Source: Vreelandella nigrificans (GTDB lineage Bacteria > Pseudomonadota > Gammaproteobacteria > Pseudomonadales > Halomonadaceae). From it: a stretch of 64,000 nt of DNA. Every line of letters begins with the position of its first letter. The stretch's first letter is position 1. Positions 9,607 through 18,578 of this stretch are shown piece by piece. Made by a program: the position numbers and the translations under genes. The notes below the pieces were generated by a model. It was not told where the DNA came from, searched no databases, and saw only the letters and a list, made by a program, of their open reading frames with translations. The stretch spans positions 62,001 to 126,000 of the forward strand of contig NZ_NWUX01000005.1 of assembly GCF_002374315.1 (NCBI RefSeq), written 5' to 3'.

Positions 9607-9623
9607 ATTCCGCATTGCGGTAT
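9607..9623. promoter_or_regulatory. Operator copy A of the catabolic-module motif
   Basis: ATTCCGCATTGCGGTAT contains the perfect core CCGCA-T-TGCGG. It ends 14 bp before the -35 element of the PaaG-like gene promoter, a position typical of an activator site. It matches RTTYYGCA-N-WRCRRAAC, shared with six other gaps in this region. Binding by the IclR protein at 14312 is inferred. Confidence 0.6.
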
Positions 9624-9637
9624 TTTATTTCGACATA

Positions 9638-9666
9638 TTGACAGCTATATAAGTCGTCTTCATTAT
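9638..9666 (+). promoter_or_regulatory. Sigma-70 promoter for the PaaG-like crotonase
   Basis: TTGACA (9638-9643), a 17-nt spacer and CATTAT (9661-9666) form a near-consensus promoter. Transcription would start near 9673 and give a leader of about 95 nt before the gene at 9767. Confidence 0.6.
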
Positions 9667-9766
9667 TTCACCAAGCGCGAGCGGTAATGAAAGGCTCGAA
9701 AGTATCTCTGGACGGCAGTGCCAGCCATCACTGGCGCTAGACCCAACTATCAAAATGGAGCATATA

Positions 9767-10543
9767 ATGTCCCCACCCAGCACCAGTAGCGGGCTTGTGG
9801 AACATCGTATCGAGCTTGGTATTGTCGAGCTCGGCCTGGCACGCCCCGAAGTGAGAAACGCCCTGAACGAGGTCACTGCCATCGCCCTGTGCGAGCGCCT
9901 GCAAGCGCTCGCACAGGATCCCACAGTGCGTTGCGTGATTCTGTATGGCCTAGGGCAGGCATTCTGTGCCGGGGCTGACCTCGGTGAATTCGACACCGGC
10001 AACCAGCGTCTGGCCAGTGAACGCCTAGCCACCCTCTTCGAGCCGGCGCTAAACGCTATGGTGGCAATGGATAAACCGGTGATTGCTGCCGTCAGTGGCG
10101 CAGCGGCTGGTATCGGCGTCTCCTATGTGCTGGCCAGCGATCTGGTGGTGATGGGCAAGTCTGCCTACCTAAAGCTAGCGTTCATCAATATTGGATTGAT
10201 CCCCGATGGCGGTGCCTGCTGGCACCTAGCACACCGTCTGGGCCACGCCCGGGCCTTCGAGCTGACAGCCATGGCCACGCCCATCGACGCCGCACAATGC
10301 CTGTCGCTAGGGCTCGCCAACCGGGTCGTCAATGACGGTGAAGAACTGGCTGAGGCCCGGCAGCTTGCCCAGGAGCTGGCATCCCGCTCACCCACGGCAC
10401 TTGCTGCTACCAAGCACGCCCTGCGTGAAGCAAGCCAACTCACCCTACAGGAGACTATGCGTCTGGAGGGCCAGTTGCAGGATCACTGCAAGAGTGCCCC
10501 CGACTTCCAAGAACGGGTCCAGGCCTTTCGTCAGCGCCGCTAA
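9767..10543 (+). CDS. Enoyl-CoA hydratase/isomerase family protein, PaaG-like
   Basis: A 258-residue crotonase-fold protein. The ATG at 9767 is chosen over the one at 9755 because GGAG at 9757-9760 is a proper ribosome site for the later codon. The oxyanion-hole segments 'AFCAGADL' and 'VSGAAAGIG' are present. By alignment with classical hydratases, both catalytic glutamates are missing: the first position is Ser119 and the second Phe139. An aspartate (Asp147 in 'GLIPDGG') is present where PaaG-type isomerases carry theirs. It is therefore more likely an isomerase or other acyl-CoA-transforming crotonase than a simple hydratase. It stands alone on the + strand behind a strong promoter and operator A, facing the TRAP operon. 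The substrate is unknown. Confidence 0.8.
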   Translation: MSPPSTSSGLVEHRIELGIVELGLARPEVRNALNEVTAIALCERLQALAQDPTVRCVILYGLGQAFCAGADLGEFDTGNQRLASERLATLFEPALNAMVAMDKPVIAAVSGAAAGIGVSYVLASDLVVMGKSAYLKLAFINIGLIPDGGACWHLAHRLGHARAFELTAMATPIDAAQCLSLGLANRVVNDGEELAEARQLAQELASRSPTALAATKHALREASQLTLQETMRLEGQLQDHCKSAPDFQERVQAFRQRR

Positions 10544-10585
10544 TGGTATTTTCGTTTATTGCTCGCCTACTATCCCAGCATAAAA

Positions 10586-10613
10586 GACCCGGGCCGCTTG
10601 GGCGGCTCGGGTC
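10586..10613 (-). terminator. Hairpin terminator between convergent genes
   Basis: GACCCGGGCCGC (10586-10597) pairs with 10602-10613 (one G-T wobble) around the loop TTGG. On the - strand the stem is followed by TCTTTTATG, so it best serves the TRAP operon. It probably also ends the PaaG-like transcript from the other side. Confidence 0.7.
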
Positions 10614-10616
10614 ACG

Positions 10617-10658
10617 TCAATAGTTACCCTTCAATAGTTACCATTCAATAGTTACCAG
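10617..10658. repeat. 14-bp tandem repeat, three copies
   Basis: TCAATAGTTACC plus two variable bases occurs at 10617, 10631 and 10645. It lies between the convergent stops, 26 bp past the TRAP permease stop. One of a recurring class of short tandem repeats in this window. Confidence 0.85.
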
Positions 10659-10684
10659 GGTGGAGGGGAAAGAAAGTAGAGACG

Positions 10685-12727
10685 TCAGAGCGTGAAGTGT
10701 AAGGCCTCTCCCGTCGCCTTGCGTTGCCCCAGGACGATTAAGGCGCCGAGAGCCACTAGCGTCAGGGCCGAGGCAGCCAGAGTGCCATGCCCAACCCCCA
10801 GCATACCGCCCCCTGGGGCCGCCAATAGCAGGCCGCCGCCCAGTACCAAGACACGCGCAACCCAACCGAGCGCGCCGTAGCCCAGTTGACCGATACCGAT
10901 CAGGTAGCCCTGCAGCGCCGCCGATAGCAGCCAAACCCCAAGCAGGGCGGTCACTAGTACAGTGAAGATCTCGACCACTGAGCCCTGCATCAGCAGCGCC
11001 GGGTTGAAGACGAAGAAGAAGGGAATGAAATAGATGATAGTGCCCAGCCGCATAGCCTCGAAACCAGCGCGCATGGCCGAGACCTTGGCCACACTAGCGG
11101 CGACGAAGGCGGCCAGCGCCACCGGAGGTGTGATGAAGCTCAACATACCCCAGTACATGATGAACATATGCGACGCCAGAGGATCGAGCCCGGCCCGGAT
11201 CAGCGCCGGCGCCAAGATAATCGCCAGGAAGATATAAGCGGCGGTTACTGTCATGCCGATTCCCAGCACGAAACTGGTCAGGGCTCCCATCACCAACAGA
11301 ATCAGAACACTGTCGCCAGCCAGGTAGACCAGGTCATTGGTCAGGGTGCCAGCCATGCCAGTGACCTGGAGAGCACCAATGATCAGGCCAATTGCCGCCA
11401 GGATGCCACCAAGTTCGGCGAGAATGCCGCCAATACTCTGCAGATACTGCCCCAACTCCTTGAACGACCAACGGTGCCGGGTGAACTGGTTGATCACCAA
11501 CAGCAGCGCCGTGGCATAGAAAGGTGCCGTCGCCTCACGCTGCATGAAGATCAACATCCAGACCAGCAGGGCGAAGACGAAGAGAAAGTACCAGCCCTCC
11601 TTGAACACATCGCCCAGGCGCGGCAACTCTTTCTCCGGCAAACCATGCAGCTGATGGCGTGCCGCATAGGCATCGATCTGCATAAACAGGCCGAAAAAGT
11701 AGAGCAGCGACGGGATGCTCGCCGCGATCGCCACCGTGGCATAGTTGACTCCCAAAAAACTGGCCATCACGAAGGCCGTAGCCCCCATGATCGGAGGCAT
11801 CAACACACCACCGGTGGAGGCACAGGCCTCGACACCGGCGGCATACCCTCGCGAGAAGCCGATGCGGCGCATCGCTGGAATCGACAAAGGGCCGGTGGTC
11901 AGCACATTGGTGACCGGGCCGCCGCTCATGGAGCCCATCAGACCGCTGGAGAAGATGGCGACCTTGGCAGGCCCACCGCGGGTTTTGCCCAGCAATGCAA
12001 AGGCCAGATTGATAAAGAAGCTGCCCGCGCCAGTATGCTGAAGGGACACCCCGAAGAGCAGGAAGCCGAAGAGCAACAGAGCCGCCACCCGCATGGGAAT
12101 ACCGAACAGGCTCTCTTCGCTCATGACATGGAAGGTAGCGGCTTCCCCCAGTCCCATGCTAACGCCAGAGATAACATCCGGCATTCGATCGGCATAGAGG
12201 GGATAGAGGGAGCAGACCAGCACGATGACGAAGATCGGCCATCCTCCGGTACGGCGCCCCGCTTCGAGCACGACCGACCAGGTCGCCAAGGAGAGCCAGA
12301 TGCCTAGATCGGGAGCAGCATACTCCCAAGCCTCGAAGATGATGCGTTCCGTATTCCAGGCATAGTAACTGAACATCGCCGCGATCACGGCGATGATCAC
12401 CATGTCATACCAAGCCACCCGATCAATGGCAGAGCGCCGAGTGGCCGGGAAGTAGATGAACACCATCGACAGGATCAGGCCAGCGTAGATATAGAGGTAA
12501 CGCGCATCTTGCATCACCTCGCCAATCAGGAATCCGAGATTGAAGATCTGGTTGATGGCCAGCACGATCAGAGTGCTGACCATCATCATTATCGCGATGC
12601 GCCAGGGGCGTGCGAGGCGGCGGTAACGCACAGCATATTTTGCCTCGAGGTCGTCACCCTCCTGAGCGGAGATTATTGGAGATTCGGGGCGTGGAGAGTC
12701 CTGCTGAGAGTCCTGCTGATAGGCCAT
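10685..12727 (-). CDS. TRAP transporter fused small/large permease (4TM/12TM, TAXI type)
   Basis: A 680-residue inner-membrane protein that fuses the DctQ-like small and DctM-like large TRAP subunits, as in TAXI-type systems. It has an N-terminal block of about four helices (residues 45-220), then a long block of 12 or more segments including 'GLMGSMSGGPVTNVLTTG' and 'CASTGGVLMPPIMGATAF', which are hallmarks of the large subunit. It uses an ion gradient to import an organic acid captured by the binding protein encoded just upstream (start to stop gap 58 bp), so the two form a - strand operon. The substrate is unknown; nearby CoA-ligase and beta-oxidation genes suggest a carboxylic acid. Confidence 0.9.
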   Translation of the reverse strand: MAYQQDSQQDSPRPESPIISAQEGDDLEAKYAVRYRRLARPWRIAIMMMVSTLIVLAINQIFNLGFLIGEVMQDARYLYIYAGLILSMVFIYFPATRRSAIDRVAWYDMVIIAVIAAMFSYYAWNTERIIFEAWEYAAPDLGIWLSLATWSVVLEAGRRTGGWPIFVIVLVCSLYPLYADRMPDVISGVSMGLGEAATFHVMSEESLFGIPMRVAALLLFGFLLFGVSLQHTGAGSFFINLAFALLGKTRGGPAKVAIFSSGLMGSMSGGPVTNVLTTGPLSIPAMRRIGFSRGYAAGVEACASTGGVLMPPIMGATAFVMASFLGVNYATVAIAASIPSLLYFFGLFMQIDAYAARHQLHGLPEKELPRLGDVFKEGWYFLFVFALLVWMLIFMQREATAPFYATALLLVINQFTRHRWSFKELGQYLQSIGGILAELGGILAAIGLIIGALQVTGMAGTLTNDLVYLAGDSVLILLVMGALTSFVLGIGMTVTAAYIFLAIILAPALIRAGLDPLASHMFIMYWGMLSFITPPVALAAFVAASVAKVSAMRAGFEAMRLGTIIYFIPFFFVFNPALLMQGSVVEIFTVLVTALLGVWLLSAALQGYLIGIGQLGYGALGWVARVLVLGGGLLLAAPGGGMLGVGHGTLAASALTLVALGALIVLGQRKATGEALHFTL

Positions 12728-12785
12728 AATGGATAACCTAGTGGTAATGAATGAGGCGGGCCCCAGTGCAGGCAGGCCCAGTCGA

Positions 12786-13967
12786 CTACCAGCGTTCAGG
12801 GATCGTGATCAGCCCATTCGCCTCGACCACTCCATCACGGGTCTCCCTCCATGCGGCCCTGAAGGCGTAGCCATCGCGAGGGGCATCCTCAATGAACTCT
12901 TGCCACGCGGCTTGCAAGATCTCTTGACGCTTGAGGTTCTGCTGCTGGTTATCCTCAGCCGCCTCAGTCCAAATACCAATCTCCTGGAAGTAACGTACCG
13001 TCCCGTCATGGAAGGGAACGAAGGTGGTCTCCAGGCCCTGACGGTCCAGGGCCCACCCCTCGGCGCCGGGAGCGCTGTCCTTGTAATCGTCATAGTGCTC
13101 CATCATGGCCTTGGTCATGCTGTAGACCAGGGTCTCTTCCTGATCCGCCATGGTGATAAGCATCGGATACGGTGAAGTGAAGACCTCAATGCCTGCTTCG
13201 GGATCGATAGTCGGTCCCTGCACCGCCACATGTGGCACGTACCAGGGCAAGCCGGAGCGTACCCGTTGCACGGCCTCCTCATCGTCATGCGGGAAGGCGG
13301 CGAACTTCAAGCCCCTGGGGCTCGACTCAACACGCAGGAAGGAAGCCGAGTTGCAGGAACCGCCCGCAGCATCGGCGCGGCCCTCGATGATCGCCTCGAT
13401 CGACCCCGGATAGCCGCTAACCTCGACCCGTTCAACATCGTCCCAGGTCATATTGGCATAGGAGAGCAGCGCTGCGGAGGCGTTGTTCAACGAGGGCGCC
13501 CCCTGGACATAGGTCAGACGTTTGCCACGTAGATCTTCAGCGTTCTCGATGCCAGCATCAGCGGCCGTAGCAAAGGTGAAGGAGCAGCCATCGGAGATGT
13601 TCCATAGCGCAACGCGCACAGGCTGTGGCCCCCAGTCACGTACACTGAAGTCATACATCCCCTCCTGCGCATAGGCCGCCTCAGAACCCGAGGCGGCAAA
13701 GTCGACTCGCCCGCTCCTCAAGGGGTGGAGACGAGAAACATCGTTGCGACCCGGCAGGACACGCAGATTCACACCATAGTGGTTCTGCAGCACACTGCCG
13801 ATTCCCACCGCCTGGCTGTAGCCCGACGTGCCTGTGGGATAGGCCGACCAGGCCAGGGTACTGGGCAATTCGATCTCAGCCGCGCCAGCGGTCATGCTTG
13901 CCAACGTACTGCCCAAGAACAAAGCCCCCATCGCACCAACGAACATCACCTTATTGAGTTCTCGCAT
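12786..13967 (-). CDS. TRAP transporter solute-binding protein, TAXI family
   Basis: A 393-residue secreted periplasmic receptor. The ATG at 13967 is preferred over a GTG three codons earlier because GAGGTG lies at the right distance. The signal peptide ends near residue 30 (…TAGAAE). TAXI features are present: 'YPTGTSGYSQAVGIGSVL' near the mature start and 'YVQGAPSLNNASAALLSYA' mid-protein. It hands its ligand to the fused permease encoded downstream. Its promoter region faces the IclR gene and contains operator B, so control by that regulator is likely but inferred. Confidence 0.9.
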   Translation of the reverse strand: MRELNKVMFVGAMGALFLGSTLASMTAGAAEIELPSTLAWSAYPTGTSGYSQAVGIGSVLQNHYGVNLRVLPGRNDVSRLHPLRSGRVDFAASGSEAAYAQEGMYDFSVRDWGPQPVRVALWNISDGCSFTFATAADAGIENAEDLRGKRLTYVQGAPSLNNASAALLSYANMTWDDVERVEVSGYPGSIEAIIEGRADAAGGSCNSASFLRVESSPRGLKFAAFPHDDEEAVQRVRSGLPWYVPHVAVQGPTIDPEAGIEVFTSPYPMLITMADQEETLVYSMTKAMMEHYDDYKDSAPGAEGWALDRQGLETTFVPFHDGTVRYFQEIGIWTEAAEDNQQQNLKRQEILQAAWQEFIEDAPRDGYAFRAAWRETRDGVVEANGLITIPERW

Positions 13968-14311
13968 CACCCACACCTCATTATATCTTTTTGTTAAAGG
14001 CCCACTGATTCGTACCGGTAATCTAGCGCTCTTTCCAGCGCCCCTGATCTTCAGAATCTATATAAAATCAATTTTGCATTGCGGAACCTTATTTTGATAT
14101 ACATAGGCAACGGTAGGAGGAGTTCTCTCCAACGTCAAGCTCAACTGCTCGTCGTATGACCTATGCTCCAGCTGATGCCCCAGCAGATATTACTTGTTCA
14201 GCCACGGCGACAGCCCCGAGAGGCTGGCAAATGGGCGGATCTCCTACCATCCCTGCATCGAGATATGCGATACTAAATTCCACTCAGACCCATGGCCCCG
14301 GAGTCCAGCCC
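13968..14311. other. Divergent promoter region between TAXI receptor and IclR gene
   Basis: 344 bp with operator B at 14071-14087. The rest shows no convincing gene; an in-frame extension of the IclR gene back to 14156 lacks family features. A GCGCT/AGCGC inverted pair near 14022-14041 lies on the receptor side. No near-consensus -35/-10 pair was found for either direction, as is common for activator-dependent promoters. Confidence 0.6.
14071..14087. promoter_or_regulatory. Operator copy B of the catabolic-module motif
   Basis: ATTTTGCATTGCGGAAC, with an additional upstream half-site on the - strand (ATCAAAATA). It lies 104 bp before the TAXI receptor start and 225 bp before the IclR start, so it could serve both transcription of the transporter and autoregulation. 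Confidence 0.6.
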
Positions 14312-15112
14312 ATGCCTCAACCTCCCCACCGTGATGACGATCAGGAATCAGCGGCCAAGGATCGTAACTTTGTCACCGCCCTGGCCCGCGGGTTGGAGCT
14401 ACTGCGCTCCTTCGGCGCCGGTGAGGAGTACCTCGGCAATGCAGAACTCTCTCAGCGTACGGGGATCCCCCGCCCGACGGTGTCGCGCCTGACTCATACC
14501 TTGACCCAGCTCGGCTACCTCAAGCGCAACCCACGCTTGGAGAAGTATCGGCTCGGCCCCGGCACCCTGGCGCTCGGTTACCGCTACCTGGGGAATCAGG
14601 GCATCCGCGAGATCGCCCGCCCCCACTTGCAACGACTTGCCGATGCCACCGACTGCAACGTCAGCCTAGGCGCCGCCGACCGCAACGACATGACCTATAT
14701 CGAGACCTGCCACGGCAGCGGTCCCTTGATCATGCGCCTCGACGTGGGCTCTCGGCTGCCCATCGCTATTTCGGCGATGGGACGTGCCTGGCTATGCGGC
14801 ATCTCTGCGCAGCAGCGTGAGCAATTATTGGAAAGACTACGCAGTGAACACCCCAGCGACTGGCCCCGCCTGGAGCAGGGGATTCACAAGGCCCTCGAAG
14901 AGTACGCGACCTACGGCTTCTGCCTGTCCGAGGGGGAGTGGCAAAGAGAAATCAGTGGTGTTGCTCTCCCCTTGGTTCTAGAAGATGGTGCCGAGGTGCT
15001 GGCCATCAACTGCGGCGGCTCCTCCCTACGCCTCAGTCACCGTATCCTGGTCGAGAACCTCGGCCCTCGACTCAAGGATCTGGCCCAACAGATTCGCGAC
15101 GACCTCAGATAA
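14312..15112 (+). CDS. IclR family transcriptional regulator
   Basis: A 266-residue regulator. The ATG at 14312 follows CGGAG by 8 nt and gives the usual family length; longer starts add non-conserved sequence. Residues 20-80 form the winged HTH ('ALARGLELLRSF', 'LSQRTGIPRPTVSRLTHTL', 'GYLKRN'). The IclR effector domain follows ('LGYRYLGNQGIREIARPHL', 'ISAMGRAWLCGI', 'ISGVALPLV'). It lies between the TRAP operon and ghrA and close to several copies of a shared 17-bp palindrome, so it is the best candidate for their regulator. Whether it activates or represses, and its ligand, are unknown. Confidence 0.9.
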   Translation: MPQPPHRDDDQESAAKDRNFVTALARGLELLRSFGAGEEYLGNAELSQRTGIPRPTVSRLTHTLTQLGYLKRNPRLEKYRLGPGTLALGYRYLGNQGIREIARPHLQRLADATDCNVSLGAADRNDMTYIETCHGSGPLIMRLDVGSRLPIAISAMGRAWLCGISAQQREQLLERLRSEHPSDWPRLEQGIHKALEEYATYGFCLSEGEWQREISGVALPLVLEDGAEVLAINCGGSSLRLSHRILVENLGPRLKDLAQQIRDDLR

Positions 15113-15118
15113 GACGAC

Positions 15119-15136
15119 GAGCGCCCTCTGGCGCTC
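15119..15136 (+). terminator. Short hairpin after the IclR gene
   Basis: GAGCGCC and GGCGCTC enclose the loop CTCT six bases after the stop codon. No T-run follows, so termination would be weak. Confidence 0.4.
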
Positions 15137-15262
15137 CCTCTCGCATAACAGATCGCCCCAACCTTTGCCTTATCTGCCGACCGACAGCGGCGCCAGAACC
15201 GGGGACGATTGCCCACCCCGAGTTCTTCCTGTATCTTCGATAGCAACAAAAATCAAAATACA

Positions 15263-15279
15263 GTTCCGCAGTACAGAAC
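15263..15279. promoter_or_regulatory. Operator copy C of the catabolic-module motif
   Basis: GTTCCGCAGTACAGAAC, a near-palindrome, preceded by the half-site ATCAAAATACA. It lies 95 bp before the ghrA-like gene and is one of the best copies of the shared motif. Confidence 0.65.
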
Positions 15280-15374
15280 AAAGAGCCCATCGCCATGCCG
15301 TCCACGGACTCACCCTCCGATAAGACGGCCAGCAAAAAAGTTGTACTGCGCATTTCTCAACAAGAGGCCATGGC

Positions 15375-16304
15375 ATGAAAATCCTGTTTGTCGCAAAAGC
15401 CCCCAAACCCGAGCGCTGGACAAATCTAATCCAAGCCTGCCTCCCGGATGCCGAGATCCGCGTCTGGGATCCTGACATGCCGGTCTGGCACGCCGATTAC
15501 GCCATCGTCTGGCAGCCCCCGGCCGCCCTGTTTGAGAAGGAAAGGGGCCTTAAGGCCATCTTCAACCTGGGGGCGGGTATCGATGCTCTGCTCAAGGTGC
15601 CCAACCTGCCAAGCGAGCTCCCCGTGGTACGTCTGGAGGATGCTGGCATGTCGGTGCAGATGGCCGAGTACGTGGCCTATCACGTCATCGAGACCAGCCG
15701 GGAAATGAAGGGCTTCCGCCAGCAGGAGGCCGCCGGGGAGTGGAAACTGCGCCGTCCGATCCAGCGCAGTGAATGGCCGATCGGCGTACTCGGATTGGGA
15801 CATATCGGCCAGCGGGTCGCTCGGACCCTGGCGGCGCTCGACTATCCCGTTTACGGATGGGCTCGCAGCGCCCACGCCATCGAGGGCGTCACCAGTTTCG
15901 CCGGGGACGCGCAGCTCGATGCCTTTCTAAGCGAGACTCGCGTGCTGATCAACACGCTGCCGCTAACCGACGCCACCCGCGACCTTATCGACTACACCCT
16001 GCTCTCCAAGCTCAAGCCCCAGGCCTGTGTGATTAATGTAGGGCGCGGCGAGCACCTCGTCGACGACGACCTGTGCCGCAGCATCGCAGAGGGGCAGGTC
16101 AGCCGCGCGGTGCTCGATGTCTTCCGCCAGGAGCCACTACCGGCGGAACACCCTTTCTGGAGCATGTCGGAAGTGACTATCACGCCACATATCTCCGCCC
16201 GCACCCTGCGCGAAACCACCATCGACCAGATCGCTGGCAAAATCCAGGCCTTAGAGGCGGGGGAGCCCATCACCGGTATTATCGATATCGCACGGGGTTA
16301 CTGA
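15375..16304 (+). CDS. 2-hydroxyacid dehydrogenase (GhrA-type glyoxylate/hydroxypyruvate reductase)
   Basis: A 309-residue NAD(P)-dependent D-2-hydroxyacid dehydrogenase, the usual GhrA length. AAGAGG precedes the ATG by 7 nt. The nucleotide-binding motif is GLGHIG (about residues 139-144). The catalytic arginine, glutamate and histidine lie in 'VGRGEH', 'FRQEPLP' and 'TPHIS'. It reduces 2-oxo acids such as glyoxylate, hydroxypyruvate or a related compound. It follows operator C and is convergent with the acyl-CoA ligase (4 bp apart), so it is likely part of the same catabolic module. The true substrate in this pathway is unknown. Confidence 0.87.
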   Translation: MKILFVAKAPKPERWTNLIQACLPDAEIRVWDPDMPVWHADYAIVWQPPAALFEKERGLKAIFNLGAGIDALLKVPNLPSELPVVRLEDAGMSVQMAEYVAYHVIETSREMKGFRQQEAAGEWKLRRPIQRSEWPIGVLGLGHIGQRVARTLAALDYPVYGWARSAHAIEGVTSFAGDAQLDAFLSETRVLINTLPLTDATRDLIDYTLLSKLKPQACVINVGRGEHLVDDDLCRSIAEGQVSRAVLDVFRQEPLPAEHPFWSMSEVTITPHISARTLRETTIDQIAGKIQALEAGEPITGIIDIARGY

Positions 16305-16308
16305 CGCC

Positions 16309-18003
16309 TTACCCCGGGCCTGCCTGGTCAGATCCATGTCCAGCGTGTCTGGCCGTCTCCTGATCCTGCAGCACCCTCCACATCAGCTTGCCGGTGGAGG
16401 TGCGCGGCAGGTCGCTCATAAACTCGACCTGGGCTGGCACCTTGTAGGCAGCCATCTCCTGCTGGCACCAGTCGATGACCTCCTGCTCAGTCACGCTCCC
16501 CTCGACCTCCTCATGTAGCACGATGCAAGCCTTGACTGCCTCGCCGCGGCGCGGATCAGGAGTCGAGATGACGCAGCACTCACGAATCGCCGGATGGCGG
16601 TACATCAAGCTTTCCACTTCGGATGGCCAGACCTTGAAGCCCGAAGCATTAATCATGCGCTTGACCCTGTCGACCAGGAAGAAATAGCCTTCCTCGTCGT
16701 AGTAGCCAAGATCTCCGGTGCGGAAGAAGCGCTTGCCCCCCAGCTCAATGAAAGCGCGGACAGTCTCCTCGGGACGCTTCCAGTAGCCCTGAAAGATCTG
16801 TGGGCCATGACTGACGATTTCGCCCACCTCGTTAACGCCCTTCTCTTCCCCGCTGGCGACATCAATGATCCGGCTATCAACATCGAATACAGGGACACCC
16901 AAGCATTGAGCCTTGGGGCGCTCCGGCGGATTAATATGAGTCGCAGCGATGGTTTCTGAGAGACCATAGCCTTCGACATAAGCCAGGCCGGTCAGATGGC
17001 GCAGCTTCTCCTCGATGGCCTCAGGCATGGCCGCCCCACCACCGCCAATACTCTGCAAGCTGGAAAGGTCGTAACGCTCCACTTCAGGATCGGAGAGAAA
17101 GTCGATCGCCATGGTGGCAATATTGCCCCAGGAGGTGATGCGGTAGCGCTGGATAAGCGTCGCCGCCACCCTACGGTCCCAGCGCGTCATGACCACCGCC
17201 GTTCCACCAGTGTAGATGGGAGCGTTCATACCACTCTGCATACCGGTGACGTGAAAGAAGGGCAGCGTCGCCAGCACGACCTCCTCGCAGGTATTCCGCA
17301 GCCAGACGCTGCGGTGCAGAGCAGTAGCCATGGACGAGCGATGCGTATGGGCACAGCCCTTCGGGGCGCCCGTGGTGCCCGAACTGTAAGGCATGACGCA
17401 GAGGTCGTCGGGTCCAGCGGTATGCTCGCCCGGCAGGTAGCCAGCTTCCAGCGCCTCTCGCCAGGCCACGCCACCGACGAAGTCGGGCGCTCGCATAGGG
17501 GCCTGAACCTCCGCCGGTAAAAGCAGGTCCGTCGCTTGCCACAAGTAGTCACCATAGGCGGTAACAATCACCTGCCGGAGCTGGGCCCGTCCCACCAAGG
17601 GCACGATCTGGCCCACCAGTTCCTGACCACACAGACACAGCACCGCCTCGGTATCGGCCACATAGTGCTCAAGCTCCGCGGTCTGGTTCATCGGATTCAC
17701 CGGCACCACCATCGCATCAGCGCGCAGGATAGCGTAATAGGCGATGATGAATTGCGGTGAGTTCTGCATATACAGCAACACCGGTTCCCCCTTGCCGACG
17801 CCCTGAGCCTGTAGGAAACCAGCCAATGCCTCCACCTCGCGCAACAGCTCGGTGTAGGTGATCCGTGTGTCGTAATAGATGATCGCTGGCTTATCCGGAT
17901 AGCGCCGGGCCGAGATCTCCAGGTTAGTAAACAGGCTGGTCTCGGGAAGGCGCAACTGCTTGGGAAGGCCTCTCGGCCATACGGCATGATGACGGGTAAA
18001 CAT
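16309..18003 (-). CDS. AMP-forming acyl-CoA synthetase
   Basis: A 564-residue adenylate-forming enzyme. The P-loop-like motif 'YSSGTTGAPKG' is near residue 205, 'GYGLSET' near 345, 'TGDLGYY' near 430, and the C-terminal catalytic lysine lies in 'LPRTSTGKL'. All motifs needed for activity are present. It would activate a carboxylic acid to its CoA thioester for beta-oxidation-like degradation, fitting the TRAP importer and the downstream beta-oxidation enzymes. The family includes medium/long-chain fatty acid, aromatic and methylmercaptopropionate ligases; the substrate cannot be chosen from sequence. It is probably co-transcribed with the thioesterase upstream (131-bp gap). Confidence 0.88.
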   Translation of the reverse strand: MFTRHHAVWPRGLPKQLRLPETSLFTNLEISARRYPDKPAIIYYDTRITYTELLREVEALAGFLQAQGVGKGEPVLLYMQNSPQFIIAYYAILRADAMVVPVNPMNQTAELEHYVADTEAVLCLCGQELVGQIVPLVGRAQLRQVIVTAYGDYLWQATDLLLPAEVQAPMRAPDFVGGVAWREALEAGYLPGEHTAGPDDLCVMPYSSGTTGAPKGCAHTHRSSMATALHRSVWLRNTCEEVVLATLPFFHVTGMQSGMNAPIYTGGTAVVMTRWDRRVAATLIQRYRITSWGNIATMAIDFLSDPEVERYDLSSLQSIGGGGAAMPEAIEEKLRHLTGLAYVEGYGLSETIAATHINPPERPKAQCLGVPVFDVDSRIIDVASGEEKGVNEVGEIVSHGPQIFQGYWKRPEETVRAFIELGGKRFFRTGDLGYYDEEGYFFLVDRVKRMINASGFKVWPSEVESLMYRHPAIRECCVISTPDPRRGEAVKACIVLHEEVEGSVTEQEVIDWCQQEMAAYKVPAQVEFMSDLPRTSTGKLMWRVLQDQETARHAGHGSDQAGPG

Positions 18004-18134
18004 GAAATCCCGATCTCCTGTTTTTATTTGTTCAGAGGTTCGTCAAACCCAAGATCAAGCAATCGCCTGATTGGAGCGCTCAAACATGGTGCTTTTTTTG
18101 TGATTATCGAAATTGGCATCAAGGATTCACTACC

Positions 18135-18578
18135 TTACGAGACAGCGTCCTCGCTACCCGAACGTAGTCGGAAGGTTCCCTCGCCCATGGCGAGCAGCTG
18201 CCCTTGCTGATCGCGGATCTCTCCAGAGCTATTGAAGATCCGTCGCCCACCGGCGCGCTTGACGCCTATTGCACGGATCACCCCGCCGCTGCACTGGCCG
18301 GTGAAGGTCGTGGTCAGCGATAGCGTCAGCGCCCGTCGCACACGCTCGGGGTCCGGGCATTGCAGCCCAGCATCAGCCATGACGATATCCAGCAGCGACA
18401 TAAGCACACCGCCGTGAACAACGCCGGAACGGTTGAGGTGTCGGGACTCAAGCACCAGTTCGATCACCGCCTCATTCTCGTGCAGGCTGACCAGACGGTA
18501 GCCAAGCAGATCATGGAAGCCAGCCGATTCCGTCGCCGCGTGTTCATTGGACGGTGACCCTGCTTGCGATAATTCCAC
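18135..18578 (-). CDS. PaaI-type hotdog thioesterase
   Basis: A 147-residue acyl-CoA thioesterase. The GTG at 18578 is chosen because AGGAG lies 7 nt before it; an upstream ATG adds about 33 residues unlike the family. The hotdog signature 'VVHGGVLMSLLDIVMADAG' (HGG and the aspartate of the long helix) is intact. Such enzymes hydrolyse CoA esters to relieve stalled intermediates or release products. It precedes the acyl-CoA ligase on the - strand, and operator D lies 147 bp upstream of its start. Confidence 0.85.
   Translation of the reverse strand: MELSQAGSPSNEHAATESAGFHDLLGYRLVSLHENEAVIELVLESRHLNRSGVVHGGVLMSLLDIVMADAGLQCPDPERVRRALTLSLTTTFTGQCSGGVIRAIGVKRAGGRRIFNSSGEIRDQQGQLLAMGEGTFRLRSGSEDAVS

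Larger units (their letters stand above)
9392..9766. other. Gene-free stretch with palindrome, hairpin and promoter region
   Basis: 375 bp without a supported gene. It carries a 7-bp inverted pair (9407-9413 with 9439-9445), a 16-bp perfect palindrome (9453-9468), a 12-bp hairpin (9473-9515), operator copy A (9607-9623) and a good sigma-70 promoter (9638-9666) for the next gene. It marks the boundary between the siderophore operon and the catabolic module. Confidence 0.7.

Noticed and set aside
9625..10032. Open frame of 135 codons on the - strand over the PaaG-like gene
   Set aside because: Shadow of a well-supported gene; no motif of its own.
11168..12307. Long open frame (379 codons) opposite the TRAP permease
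   Set aside because: Glutamine/histidine/arginine-rich composition typical of antisense to a membrane-protein gene; no ribosome site or family resemblance.
14156..14311. N-terminal extension of the IclR gene
   Set aside because: No ribosome site and a composition unlike IclR proteins; the ATG at 14312 has a good ribosome site and the normal length.
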